DNA of 35,970 bases from Ga0077536 sp943370145 (GTDB lineage Bacteria > Pseudomonadota > Gammaproteobacteria > Ga0077536): NCBI GenBank assembly GCA_943370145.1, contig CALRPY020000045.1, positions 1-35,970 of the forward strand, in the 5' to 3' direction. How positions within the stretch are numbered: position 1 is the first letter of the stretch; each line of letters begins with the position of its first letter. Below, piece by piece: positions 25,287 through 35,153 of the stretch. The translations under genes and the position numbers were made by a program. The notes below the pieces were generated by a model. It did no database searches, was not told where the DNA came from, and was given only the letters and a program-made list of their open reading frames with translations.

Positions 25287-25335
25287 CCCCCGGACCGGCT
25301 GCGCACGCCGACCGCAGCCGCGTTGAGGCGCCCGC

Positions 25336-26889
25336 TCAGTCCCTGCCCGGTACGCGCCGCGGGACGAACGTGATCGGCTTCGCCGCGTCGGGCGGGGCGC
25401 AGCCCTCGTCGCAGCACTGGCCGGGCTGCTTCGCGGAGCCGGGCGCGGCGGCGAGCACGCCGCGCTCGATCAGCTTGGTGACCATCTGCGTGCGTTCATA
25501 GACCGGGTAGCGGCGATAGATCTCCCGCTTCATCGCCTCGGGTGAACCGCCGCCGTGGAGGCTGATCACCGACATCCAGCCGCCCGCGTCGGACGCGGTC
25601 AGATCCTCGATGAATCGCGCGACCTCGGCGCGGCGCCGCGCCGGGAATTCGGCGCGGCCGGTGAGCACGGTCGCGAGGTCGGCGCGGGTTTCCGGGTTGT
25701 GGTCCTCGTCCGGCCCGGGCAGGGCGACGATGAGGCCGCCCGACACCTGGTGGGCAAGGCGGTGCATGTCATAGATCTGCGTGGCGAGCAGCAGCTTGCC
25801 GATGTTCGAGAAGACCGCTTCCGGTTCGAGGTTGCCGGCCGGGTCGCGCGTCGCGTAGACGGACGCGGCGACGCCGCAGGCATAGATGGCCTCGACCATC
25901 TTGATCAGTTCAACCAGTGCATCGCGCAGGTGCCCGTGGCGTTCGGGGTCGAGGCCGTTCGAGTCGACGATCAGCGCGCCTGCGCCGATGAGCAGATCGC
26001 CGAAGCCCGCCCGTGCCGCGATGCAGGTGTGGCGGTGATGGGTCGCATAGGCGCGTGTCAGGAATTCGGAATCCGCGTATTCGCCGCACAGGAAGACGCG
26101 TGACCAGGGCACGAACACGCGATCGAACACGCAGACGCCGGTGGTCTGCCCGTATTGCGCGCTGAACAGGGCCCGCGCCTCGCCCGGGCGCCCCGCGGGG
26201 CGCGCGATGATCGTCAGGCCCGGCGCGTCGACAGGCACTGCGCAGGCCACCGCGAAGTCGCGGTCATCGGCCGTCATCGCACGGCCTGGCAGCACCATCA
26301 GTTCGTGTACGTAGGGCGCGGAGGTCACGATCGCCTTGGTACCCGAAATCACGACACCGTCCGGCCGGCGCTCGACGACGTGCACATAGGAATCGCGATT
26401 CGTCTGCTGGTGCGGACGCAGGCTGCGGTCCCCCTTGGCGTCGGTCATCGCGATGCCGACCGTGAGGTCCCTGTCCTGCACCTCGTGCAGGTATTCGACG
26501 AAGCGCGCGTGGTAGTCTCCGCCGCCCTCGGCATCGAGACGGTGGGTGGTCTGGTACAGCGCATTCAGTCCGTCCATCGACAGGTAGCGCATCGCGCAGC
26601 CGGTCTCCTGGCACACGAGGCGCACGTACTCGAGTTTCGCGAGCAGGTCGTCGTTGGTCCGGGTGATGTGCAGGAAGCGGTTCACTTCGCGTCCCGACGT
26701 ATGCTCGACCGCGCGCGCCACCGCCGCGTGCTGGGCGTCGAGCGCGTATTCGTAGGTGACGCCGAGCGCATTGATGCCCGGCATCAGGCGCGCCTCGTCG
26801 GCCACCGATTCGACCCGATCGCCATTGATGAACACCCGCGGCTTGTAGCGTCGCAGGGATTCCCGGTATTCGGCCGCACTCATCAGCAT
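25336..26889 (-). CDS. 4-hydroxybutyryl-CoA dehydratase/HpaB-family flavoprotein
   Basis: 517 residues, strongly like 4-hydroxybutyryl-CoA dehydratase (AbfD) from its first residues (MLMSAAEYRESLR) through GAMTD/KGDR-type motifs (here AMTDAKGDRSL), VFVPWSRVFLCGEY and LHGGGSPEA. FAD binding in the acyl-CoA dehydrogenase-like fold is expected. AbfD binds a [4Fe-4S] cluster through C99, C103, H292 and C299. Aligned by eye, C98 and H285 are kept here but Y102 and A292 replace the other two cysteines, so a normal cluster is unlikely. The C-terminal tail carries QCCDEGCAPP. GGAG lies 7 nt before the ATG. The MFS gene ends 21 nt upstream, so the two form an operon and the MFS probably imports the substrate. 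A FADH2-dependent aromatic hydroxylase (HpaB-like) or a redox-free isomerase/dehydratase variant are the main options. Confidence 0.85.
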   Translation of the reverse strand: MLMSAAEYRESLRRYKPRVFINGDRVESVADEARLMPGINALGVTYEYALDAQHAAVARAVEHTSGREVNRFLHITRTNDDLLAKLEYVRLVCQETGCAMRYLSMDGLNALYQTTHRLDAEGGGDYHARFVEYLHEVQDRDLTVGIAMTDAKGDRSLRPHQQTNRDSYVHVVERRPDGVVISGTKAIVTSAPYVHELMVLPGRAMTADDRDFAVACAVPVDAPGLTIIARPAGRPGEARALFSAQYGQTTGVCVFDRVFVPWSRVFLCGEYADSEFLTRAYATHHRHTCIAARAGFGDLLIGAGALIVDSNGLDPERHGHLRDALVELIKMVEAIYACGVAASVYATRDPAGNLEPEAVFSNIGKLLLATQIYDMHRLAHQVSGGLIVALPGPDEDHNPETRADLATVLTGRAEFPARRRAEVARFIEDLTASDAGGWMSVISLHGGGSPEAMKREIYRRYPVYERTQMVTKLIERGVLAAAPGSAKQPGQCCDEGCAPPDAAKPITFVPRRVPGRD

Positions 26890-26910
26890 GCGCGTTCTCC
26901 GTGCCGGCGC

Positions 26911-28599
26911 TCAGCCGGGCATGTGGTGTCTGGGGTCGACGGGGCGCATTGCCGCATTCGCCAGCAGGGCGATGAACAGCAGGCCCGCCATCAGGTACAT
27001 GGTCGTATTGTAGAGCGATGGCGTCGGGTCGACGGTGCCGGCCGGCGCGAGCTCCATCAGCTTGCCGATGGTGACGGTCTTCGCGGCGACCAGCTGCTCG
27101 AGTTCCGCGACACCGGCGCCGAAGGCCGTCTGGAAACGCGCGGGCTCGATGGTCGCGACCAGGCGCTCGATCGCCCGCGTCGTGGCGTGCTCGCGCAGCG
27201 AGGTGATGGCCAGCGGCCCTAGGACGCCGGCGGTGCTCCACGCCGTGAGCAGGCGGCCGTGGATGCCGCCGACGTAGCGTGTGCCGAACATGTCGGCAAG
27301 ATAAGCCGGAATGGTCGCGAAGCCGCCCCCGTACATCGTGAAGATGATCATCGTCGTCGCGTAGAACGCGACCAGCCAGACCACCGACGGCTGAATGCTG
27401 ACCTGCTGCGCGAAATAGGGAATCGAGCAGTACAGCACGATGCCGGCCCCGAAGAACATCGTGTACGTCAGCTTGCGGCCGAGGTAGTCCGAAGCGCTGG
27501 CCCAGCCGAAACGCCCGATCATGTTGAACAGGCTGATCATCAGCACGTAGGTCGCGGCGAACCGGAGGTCGACGATGCCGGGCAGGGTGGTGCCGAAGAT
27601 TTCGGTCATCATCGTTTTCGCCACCGCGAGTACCCCGATCCCGGCCGTCACGTTGAAGCACAGCACGATCCACAGCTGGTAGAACTGCGGGGTTCTCAGC
27701 GCCTCGTCGATATCGACGTGATGGCGCGTGATCATGCGGCCATGGCCGTCGTCTTCGGGTGGGGGCGTCCAGCCCGCGGGCTGCCAGCCGGGCGGCGGCA
27801 CGCGGTAGAGGAAGGCGGCGGTCAGCATCACCACGAAATAGATCGCGGCGAGGGTGAAGAAGGTCTCGGCGACGCCGACGCTGCCGGTGCCGACCAGGTA
27901 CACCCCCTCGGGACCCGCTTCGATCATCGCGGCGACATCGTTGGGCCCGACGACGACCACTTCCCGTCGCGCCTGTTCCAGCTCGATATAGCGCCGGCCA
28001 TCATCGGTGATGAGCTCGAGATCGGCGGCGGCGCCGACATAGGTGGGCGCTGCGTAGTGGAAGCGCACGAAGCCGTCGATCATCGGCTGGGCCAGCATCG
28101 CGCCGCCGCCGAAGCCCATGATCGCGATGCCGGTCGCCATGCCGCGCCGGTCCGGGAACCAGCGTATGAGCGTGCTGACCGGCGATACGTAGCCGAGGCC
28201 GAGCCCGCACCCGCCGACGACACCGTAGCCGAGATACAGCAGCCACAAATGACCCGTGACGATGCCGGCCCCACCGATGACGAAACCGCCGGCCCAGCAG
28301 GCGGTGGCGACCACGCCGACCATGCGCGGCCCCACTTTCTCCAGCCACTTGCCGGCAAGCGCGGCCGACAGGCCCAGGAAGACGATGGCGACCGTGAACA
28401 CCCACACGACCTGCTTCAGCGTCCAGTCATCGGCGGCACTGGTGACGACGCCGATGCGCTTGATCAGCGCGGGATTGAACAGGCTCCATGCGTAGACGGA
28501 ACCGATGCACAGGTGGATGCCCAGCGCGGCCGGCGCGATGAGCCAGCGGTTGAAGCCGGGGCTGGCGACGATGCGTTCCTTGGACAACAGGCCGGGCAT
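26911..28599 (-). CDS. OFA-type MFS transporter (oxalate/formate antiporter family) with large insertion
   Basis: 562 residues, longer than the 400-440 usual for the family, with 12 predicted helices. N-terminal half: HLCIGSVYAWSLFNPAL and GVVGGCGLGLGYVSPVS, typical of OFA transporters; GFGGGAMLAQPMID follows. Between the sixth helix region and the next hydrophobic stretch there is an extra hydrophilic segment of about 70 residues (roughly 178-250, containing LITDDGRRYIELEQARREVV). Another inserted loop lies near the C-terminus (LREHATTRAIERLVATIEPA onward). The start is ATG at 28599 with GGAGGAATC directly before it; an in-frame ATG at 28695 is rejected. It is cotranscribed with the flavoprotein gene. 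A monocarboxylate or dicarboxylate substrate is likely but unproven. Confidence 0.9.
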   Translation of the reverse strand: MPGLLSKERIVASPGFNRWLIAPAALGIHLCIGSVYAWSLFNPALIKRIGVVTSAADDWTLKQVVWVFTVAIVFLGLSAALAGKWLEKVGPRMVGVVATACWAGGFVIGGAGIVTGHLWLLYLGYGVVGGCGLGLGYVSPVSTLIRWFPDRRGMATGIAIMGFGGGAMLAQPMIDGFVRFHYAAPTYVGAAADLELITDDGRRYIELEQARREVVVVGPNDVAAMIEAGPEGVYLVGTGSVGVAETFFTLAAIYFVVMLTAAFLYRVPPPGWQPAGWTPPPEDDGHGRMITRHHVDIDEALRTPQFYQLWIVLCFNVTAGIGVLAVAKTMMTEIFGTTLPGIVDLRFAATYVLMISLFNMIGRFGWASASDYLGRKLTYTMFFGAGIVLYCSIPYFAQQVSIQPSVVWLVAFYATTMIIFTMYGGGFATIPAYLADMFGTRYVGGIHGRLLTAWSTAGVLGPLAITSLREHATTRAIERLVATIEPARFQTAFGAGVAELEQLVAAKTVTIGKLMELAPAGTVDPTPSLYNTTMYLMAGLLFIALLANAAMRPVDPRHHMPG

Positions 28600-29036
28600 G
28601 GATTCCTCCGCGTCAGGGCGGCGACGGGTGTCTGGGTCGTGCGGGACAGCGCTGCGCAGCGCGGCCGGCGAAGCCTGACCAAGGGCTCCGCCCAAGTCAA
28701 CGTCGCAGCAGGCTTGTCCGCGGCGGACTCGGGTCGATTCACGCGACGTTCGCGCGACAGCCGCCGCCGTCTTTCCTAGAATGCCCGCGTCGCACAGGCG
28801 CGCCGATGCCCGTCATGACGACACGGGTCCGGGCAGGCTGCGTCCGGCGTATTTCCCGAGCAACGAGCACCTGCTGCAATGACGACGCCCATTTTCGTCT
28901 CACTCGCGTTCGCGCGGCACGGAGCGCGCGCGGCTGCGCCGGCGCATTGCCGTCACGGAATGCACAGGCGCATTTGCCGTCCCGCCGGCCGGCGTTGCGC
29001 CGCGCGCGCCAGCGGAACAGGGCGGGGCCGCGCAAC
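28600..29036. other. Divergent intergenic region with short direct repeat
   Basis: 437 nt between the MFS and YkvI-like genes, with no convincing gene. An open frame from 28806 runs into the YkvI-like gene but encodes an Arg/Cys-rich stretch unlike any membrane protein leader. GGCGCATT-GCCGTC (28941-28954) and GGCGCATTTGCCGTC (28968-28982) form an approximate direct repeat 27 bp apart, a spacing that could suit a dimeric regulator. No clear promoter was recognised. Confidence 0.35.
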
Positions 29037-30149
29037 ATGCCCATGAGCTGGCGCCGTCGCGCGGCCGTCTATCTCGTTCCGGCTGGCGTGTTCCAGTCGG
29101 TGATTGTCGGCGGCGCCTACGGGACCGGCCGCGAAGTCGCCGAGTTCATTTCAGCCTTCGGCCCGCTGGGCGGCCTGTTCGCCATCGCCGCCGTGGTGGC
29201 CGGTTTCACCGTACTGCTCGGCATCAGCTTCGAGTTCGCGCGCGTGTTTCGAGCCTATGACTACCGCAGCTTCATCCGCGAGCTGCTGGGGCGCTACTGG
29301 TGGGCCTACGAAGCGTGTTTCCTGCTGCTGCTCGTGATCGTGCTGGCGGTCACCGGCGCGGCGGCGGGCACTGTGCTCGGCGACACCTTCGGCATCGACC
29401 CGCAGCATGGCACCGCGCTGATGCTGGCCGCGGTCGTCGTCTGCAATTTCTTCGGCCGCCGGCTGGTCGAGATGAGCCTGACCGCCGGCGCCATCGCGCT
29501 GACCTGCGGGCTGCTCGCCTATGCCTGGCTGGTCGGGAGCCAGGCCGGCGGCGACATTCGCGCCGCGCTGGGCAGTGGGGGCGTCGAGCCCGGCTGGCTG
29601 TCCAGCGCCGGCCAGTTCATCCTTTACAACAGCGCCCTCGTGCCGGTGCTGCTGTATGCGACGACGCAGATCCGCAGCCGCACCGAAGCGGGCGGCGCGG
29701 CGCTGGTCGCGGCCATCGCCGGCGCGCTGCCGGCGCTGGTCCTGCACCTCAGTTTCCTCGCCCGCTATCCGACGGCAATCGAGCAGGACATCCCCGCCTA
29801 CTGGATGATCTCGCAGTTCGGGTCCGAGCGCTTCCTGGGCGTCTACGTATGCCTGCTGTTCGTCACGATCGTGCAGACCGGCGTCGGTGTCCTGCAGGGT
29901 CTCAACGAGCGCCTGGACGCGTGGTCCGCGGAAACCCGGGCCAAGGTGCTGCCGAAGTGGGCGCACGCGCTCGTGGCGGGTGTCGCGGTCGCGCTGAGCC
30001 TGCTGCTGTCGCGCGCCGGCATCGTCGCACTGATTGCGCGAGGTTACGGGACCCTCGCCTGGTGTTTTCTGGTCGTATTCACGATCCCGGTCCTGACCAT
30101 CGGCATCGCCCGCATCCGCGGCCGGCGCCCCACAGCAAGGAGTTCATGA
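29037..30149 (+). CDS. YkvI-like membrane protein (APC-type fold)
   Basis: 370 residues from ATG 29037 (a second ATG at 29043), about ten hydrophobic helices. The first helix carries QSVIVGGAYGTGREVAEF, which matches the broken first helix motif (GAGFASGxE type) of YkvI proteins, relatives of amino acid/cation transporters. Other recognisable parts are FEFARVFRAYDYRSF, LYNSALVPVLLYATTQ and QGLNERLDAW. No substrate is established for the family. The RidA gene begins 1 nt after its stop, so the two are tightly coupled; an amino acid, imine-forming or keto-acid-related substrate would fit that pairing, which is inference. Confidence 0.82.
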   Translation: MPMSWRRRAAVYLVPAGVFQSVIVGGAYGTGREVAEFISAFGPLGGLFAIAAVVAGFTVLLGISFEFARVFRAYDYRSFIRELLGRYWWAYEACFLLLLVIVLAVTGAAAGTVLGDTFGIDPQHGTALMLAAVVVCNFFGRRLVEMSLTAGAIALTCGLLAYAWLVGSQAGGDIRAALGSGGVEPGWLSSAGQFILYNSALVPVLLYATTQIRSRTEAGGAALVAAIAGALPALVLHLSFLARYPTAIEQDIPAYWMISQFGSERFLGVYVCLLFVTIVQTGVGVLQGLNERLDAWSAETRAKVLPKWAHALVAGVAVALSLLLSRAGIVALIARGYGTLAWCFLVVFTIPVLTIGIARIRGRRPTARSS

Positions 30150-30150
30150 C

Positions 30151-30537
30151 ATGGCACACAGGATTATCGGCGGACAACTGAAGCTTGGCGACGGCACGAT
30201 CCTGCCGCTGTCCAAGGCCGTGCGCGCAGGCGACTTCGTGATGCTCTCCGGCCAGCTCGGTCTCGACGCGAGCGGCCGGCTTGCAGGCGAGGACATCGAG
30301 ACCCAGACCCGGCAGTGCCTGGCCAACATCAAGGAAATCCTGCGCGAGGCTGGCTGCACACTGGACCAGGTGGTCAAGGCGACGGTGTGGATCGTCAACC
30401 GCGAGGACTTCTCGCGCTTCAACGCCCTGTATGCGAGCCACTTTCCAACCTGTCCGCCCGTTCGCTCGACCGTGGTATCGGGCCTCGTGCTGCCTGGCGC
30501 GCTGGTTGAAATCGAAGTGATCGCCTACGCGCCCTGA
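30151..30537 (+). CDS. ridA: RidA family enamine/imine deaminase
   Basis: 128 residues, the usual RidA length; RidA hydrolyses reactive enamines/imines formed by PLP and flavin enzymes, in the cytoplasm. R105 in PPVRSTVVSG is at the position of the catalytic arginine of E. coli RidA, and LPGALVEIEVIA is the typical C-terminal strand. FVMLSGQLGLDASG at about 30-43 is also characteristic. AAGGAG lies 8 nt before the ATG, inside the end of the YkvI-like gene. Some relatives of this subfamily have pathway-specific deaminase roles, so the exact substrate may be set by the adjacent transporter. Confidence 0.93.
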   Translation: MAHRIIGGQLKLGDGTILPLSKAVRAGDFVMLSGQLGLDASGRLAGEDIETQTRQCLANIKEILREAGCTLDQVVKATVWIVNREDFSRFNALYASHFPTCPPVRSTVVSGLVLPGALVEIEVIAYAP

Positions 30538-30545
30538 GCTGACCG

Positions 30546-30767
30546 ATGCGTTACCGCGAAGCCCAAACGCCGGCCGAGACCGGCAGCCCGGTACCCTATA
30601 CCGACGATTTCGTCGCCCTCACGGTATGGCTCACGTTGCTGATAGGTATCGTGTTCGTCGCCGGCGGGGTTTGGGGGCGACAGCGCTGGCTCCTGATCTG
30701 GGGGGTGTTCACCCTTATCGCCTGCGCGATCTACTTCGCCTGGCCGCTGATCGCCCGCTGGACCTGA
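30546..30767 (+). CDS. Small two-helix membrane protein, unknown function
   Basis: 73 residues. After a polar N-terminus (MRYREAQTPAETGSPVPYTD) there are two hydrophobic helices (about 23-43 and 48-67) with a short basic turn (GRQRW), ending ARWT. No known family is recognised. It begins 8 nt after the RidA stop, so it is probably the third gene of that operon. Codon pattern and clean helices make it more convincing than a chance frame. From 30768 to 31006 nothing further was recognised. Confidence 0.6.
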   Translation: MRYREAQTPAETGSPVPYTDDFVALTVWLTLLIGIVFVAGGVWGRQRWLLIWGVFTLIACAIYFAWPLIARWT

Positions 30768-31006
30768 ATGTCGTGCGCCACGGCGGGCCCGGTGCGACGG
30801 GTTTCGCCACCCCGCATGCCGCGCACCGGATCAATCACGGCCTGCGGCCACTTGGGCGGGACGGTGCCCGGCCCACGCTGCGGGCGGTTCATGGCGCGTG
30901 AATCCCGCCAGCCAGGCCGTTTTCACCGGCTGTAGTTCCAGGTGATCGTTGCCGCCCGCATGTCCTGTCGTGGCATGCGCGCCGTATGGCGCGCGGGGAC
31001 AGACCA

Positions 31007-31750
31007 CTAGGGTTTCACGCTGCTGTCCGGACTGCGTCCGGACTCATCGGGCGGGCGCGGCTCGGGCGGTGCGCCGGCTTCCGGCAACGGGCGGTGAATG
31101 TCGACCAGCCCGGTGCGCAGCGCGATGAGGCACAGTTCCACGTCTGTCTGCACGCGCAGCTTCTTGCGCAGGCTGTTGCGGTGGCTCTGCACGGTCTTCG
31201 TGGTGAGCCCGAGGCGCTGCGCGACTTCCTTCACCGACAGCCCGCTCGCAATGTTCTCGAGCACTTCGCTTTCCTTGACCGTCAGTTTCTTCATGCGTTC
31301 CAGTGGGCTGCCGCCGACCTGCGTGGCAAGGAACACCGCGATTTCGGCACTGACCGCCATTTCACCGGCGGCGACGCGGCGCACCGCGTCGCCGATTTCG
31401 CGGGCCGAGGTGCGCTTGGACAGGAAGCCGACTCCGCCGAGCTCGAGCAGCGCGAGCGGATAGTGGTTCTGGTCGTGCACGGACAGGCCGATGATTCGCA
31501 AACCGGGACGGACCTCGAGCAGCTGGCGCGCGATTGCGATGCCATCCTCCTGTTCGAGCTGCATGTCGAGGAGCACGATGTCGATGGGCTGTTCGCGCGC
31601 GAGCGCGAGTGCGGCGGCACCGTGATTCGCAATGCCCACGATATCGATGCTGCGGTCGGTCGCGAGCTTGTGCGCGAGCATCTCGCAGACGAACTTGTGG
31701 TCGTCCACCAGCAGCAGACGGTAGGGTGGTTTGATGGGTCGAAGCCGCAT
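31007..31750 (-). CDS. NarL/FixJ-type LuxR-family response regulator (orphan)
   Basis: 247 residues. Receiver about 9-125 with phospho-Asp D62 in IVLLDMQLEQEDG, Ser at the usual Thr position (GLSVHD) and K in LSKRTS. A GerE/LuxR helix-turn-helix lies at about 170-235 (LTVKESEVLENIASGLSVKE, then GLTTKTVQSHRNSLRKKL), followed by a Pro-rich tail. The start is ATG at 31750 with AGGAGG 5 nt before it; an in-frame ATG at 31936 would add 62 unlikely residues. No kinase gene adjoins it. The 269 nt between its start and the next gene are non-coding and should hold its promoter; a clear one was not picked out. Confidence 0.92.
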   Translation of the reverse strand: MRLRPIKPPYRLLLVDDHKFVCEMLAHKLATDRSIDIVGIANHGAAALALAREQPIDIVLLDMQLEQEDGIAIARQLLEVRPGLRIIGLSVHDQNHYPLALLELGGVGFLSKRTSAREIGDAVRRVAAGEMAVSAEIAVFLATQVGGSPLERMKKLTVKESEVLENIASGLSVKEVAQRLGLTTKTVQSHRNSLRKKLRVQTDVELCLIALRTGLVDIHRPLPEAGAPPEPRPPDESGRSPDSSVKP

Positions 31751-32019
31751 CAGCGCCTCCTGTTCATCGGTTTTATCGTTGTAAGACCCGCATCGCCCCA
31801 GCGTCGGCGATGACGCGAGTGTGTCATTGATCACGGTTCGCGTGGATTCAACGTTAACAGCCGCTTTCGAAAAAAACAGCCTGAAGATGGGCGCAAATCC
31901 CGGGTGCGAAGCCGCAATCGGCGTACTGGTCCACATGCTGGCGCAACACGGGACGAAATCCCCTCGCTGTCTGCGCCAAAGGCCGGGGCCTGACCGCGCA
32001 AGGGCGCGCGGCCAGGCGG

Positions 32020-33015
32020 TCAGCGTGGGAGGGTGCGGATGGCGTCGAGCAAGGCGGCGTGGAATGCGGGTGGCGCACAGACCACGCCGCGATTCCGGGA
32101 CAGGGTCGCGCCGTGACCGAAATCGAGCGGTTTGCCGTCAATGTCAGTGACGACTGCGCCGGCTTCCTCGGCGACCAGCTTGCCGGCCGCGTGATCCCAG
32201 ATCTTCTCGACGTAATCCGCACGCGTCGGCAGCCGCAGGTAGGCATCGGCCTGGCCGCGCGCAACGACGGCGTACTTGGTCTGGCTGTCGAGCCGCGCCG
32301 GCGTGCCGCGGGCCTTGATGTGCTGCACGATCAACGCGGTTTCGTCCTGCCGCGAGTGGCCTGCCTCGACCGACTCGCAGACGCGCATGTCCTCGATGGC
32401 CCTGCCGCGCGCCACGGTGATGCGGATGGGCGTTGCCGCGGGCTGCGTCGCCGGCAGGGACCAGGCGCCGCCGCCGCGTCGCGCATGGAACAGGCTGCCC
32501 TCCGGCGCCGGGGTGTCGAAAGCGCGCTCGAAGTCCGCGCCGAGATTGGGGCACCCGAGCACGCCGAGCGTCACCTGGCCGTCCTCGATCAGGGCGAGCG
32601 ACACCGCGTACTGTCCGCCGCGGAGGAAGCCCTTGGTGCCGTCGATGGGGTCCAGGGTCCAGTAGCGGGCGCCCGAGCCGTCGTGGTTGCCGTGGTCGAT
32701 CGCGTCGAGGACGTCCGTCGTCGACACGTCGGGACAGGTCTGGCGCACCGCCTCGGTGACCGCCTGGGCGAGCGAGGCGCCGCTGTCCTGCCGCAGGTCC
32801 GTGGCTGACTCCTCGCCTACCAGCGCGAAGTCGCCAAAGGCCGCGCGCAGGCGCAGGCTTACGATGGCCTGCGCGGCGAAGTCGGCGACCGTCACCGGCG
32901 AGCGGTCGTCCTTGGTCATGGCCTTGATGGCGGCAAGCTCGCGCTGCACGGCGCGCGCCACGGCGCAGGCGTCAGCGACCGCGCGCAGCGCGGCGTTCAG
33001 CGTGGAATCGGTCAT
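32020..33015 (-). CDS. HAL2-type 3'(2'),5'-bisphosphate nucleotidase
   Basis: 331 residues of the inositol monophosphatase superfamily. It most resembles eukaryotic-type HAL2/SAL1, which removes the 3' phosphate from PAP produced in sulphate assimilation, rather than the shorter E. coli CysQ. Motifs: DDRSPVTVADFAAQA, metal-binding GEES, LDPIDGTKGFLRGGQYAVSL, and KIWDHAAGKLVAEEAG with LDFGHGATL near the C-terminus. The start is ATG at 33015; in-frame extension to 33225 crosses the acs promoter region. It is divergent from acs with 164 nt between. No sulphate-assimilation genes are in the window. Confidence 0.9.
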   Translation of the reverse strand: MTDSTLNAALRAVADACAVARAVQRELAAIKAMTKDDRSPVTVADFAAQAIVSLRLRAAFGDFALVGEESATDLRQDSGASLAQAVTEAVRQTCPDVSTTDVLDAIDHGNHDGSGARYWTLDPIDGTKGFLRGGQYAVSLALIEDGQVTLGVLGCPNLGADFERAFDTPAPEGSLFHARRGGGAWSLPATQPAATPIRITVARGRAIEDMRVCESVEAGHSRQDETALIVQHIKARGTPARLDSQTKYAVVARGQADAYLRLPTRADYVEKIWDHAAGKLVAEEAGAVVTDIDGKPLDFGHGATLSRNRGVVCAPPAFHAALLDAIRTLPR

Positions 33016-33179
33016 GGGCTGGCAATCATCCCTTTTCACCTTGCGGGGGCTAACCTTAAGCGGGCGTGCTCCCGACGCGCAATCGCCGCGACCGGCCGTC
33101 GGTGCCTCGGCGGACGCCGTTCGATATACTCGGACGGTCCCGCGACGGCGAGATCCAGCAGAGAAATTAGGGAGTGACC

Positions 33180-35117
<1,938 letters not shown>

Positions 35118-35153
35118 GCCGCTGCCCGCCGAAGCGCGGAGGGTTCTGAAGCA

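Noticed and set aside
28806..29036. N-terminal extension of the YkvI-like protein
   Set aside because: Arg/Cys-rich residues with no similarity to the family, which begins just before the first membrane helix.
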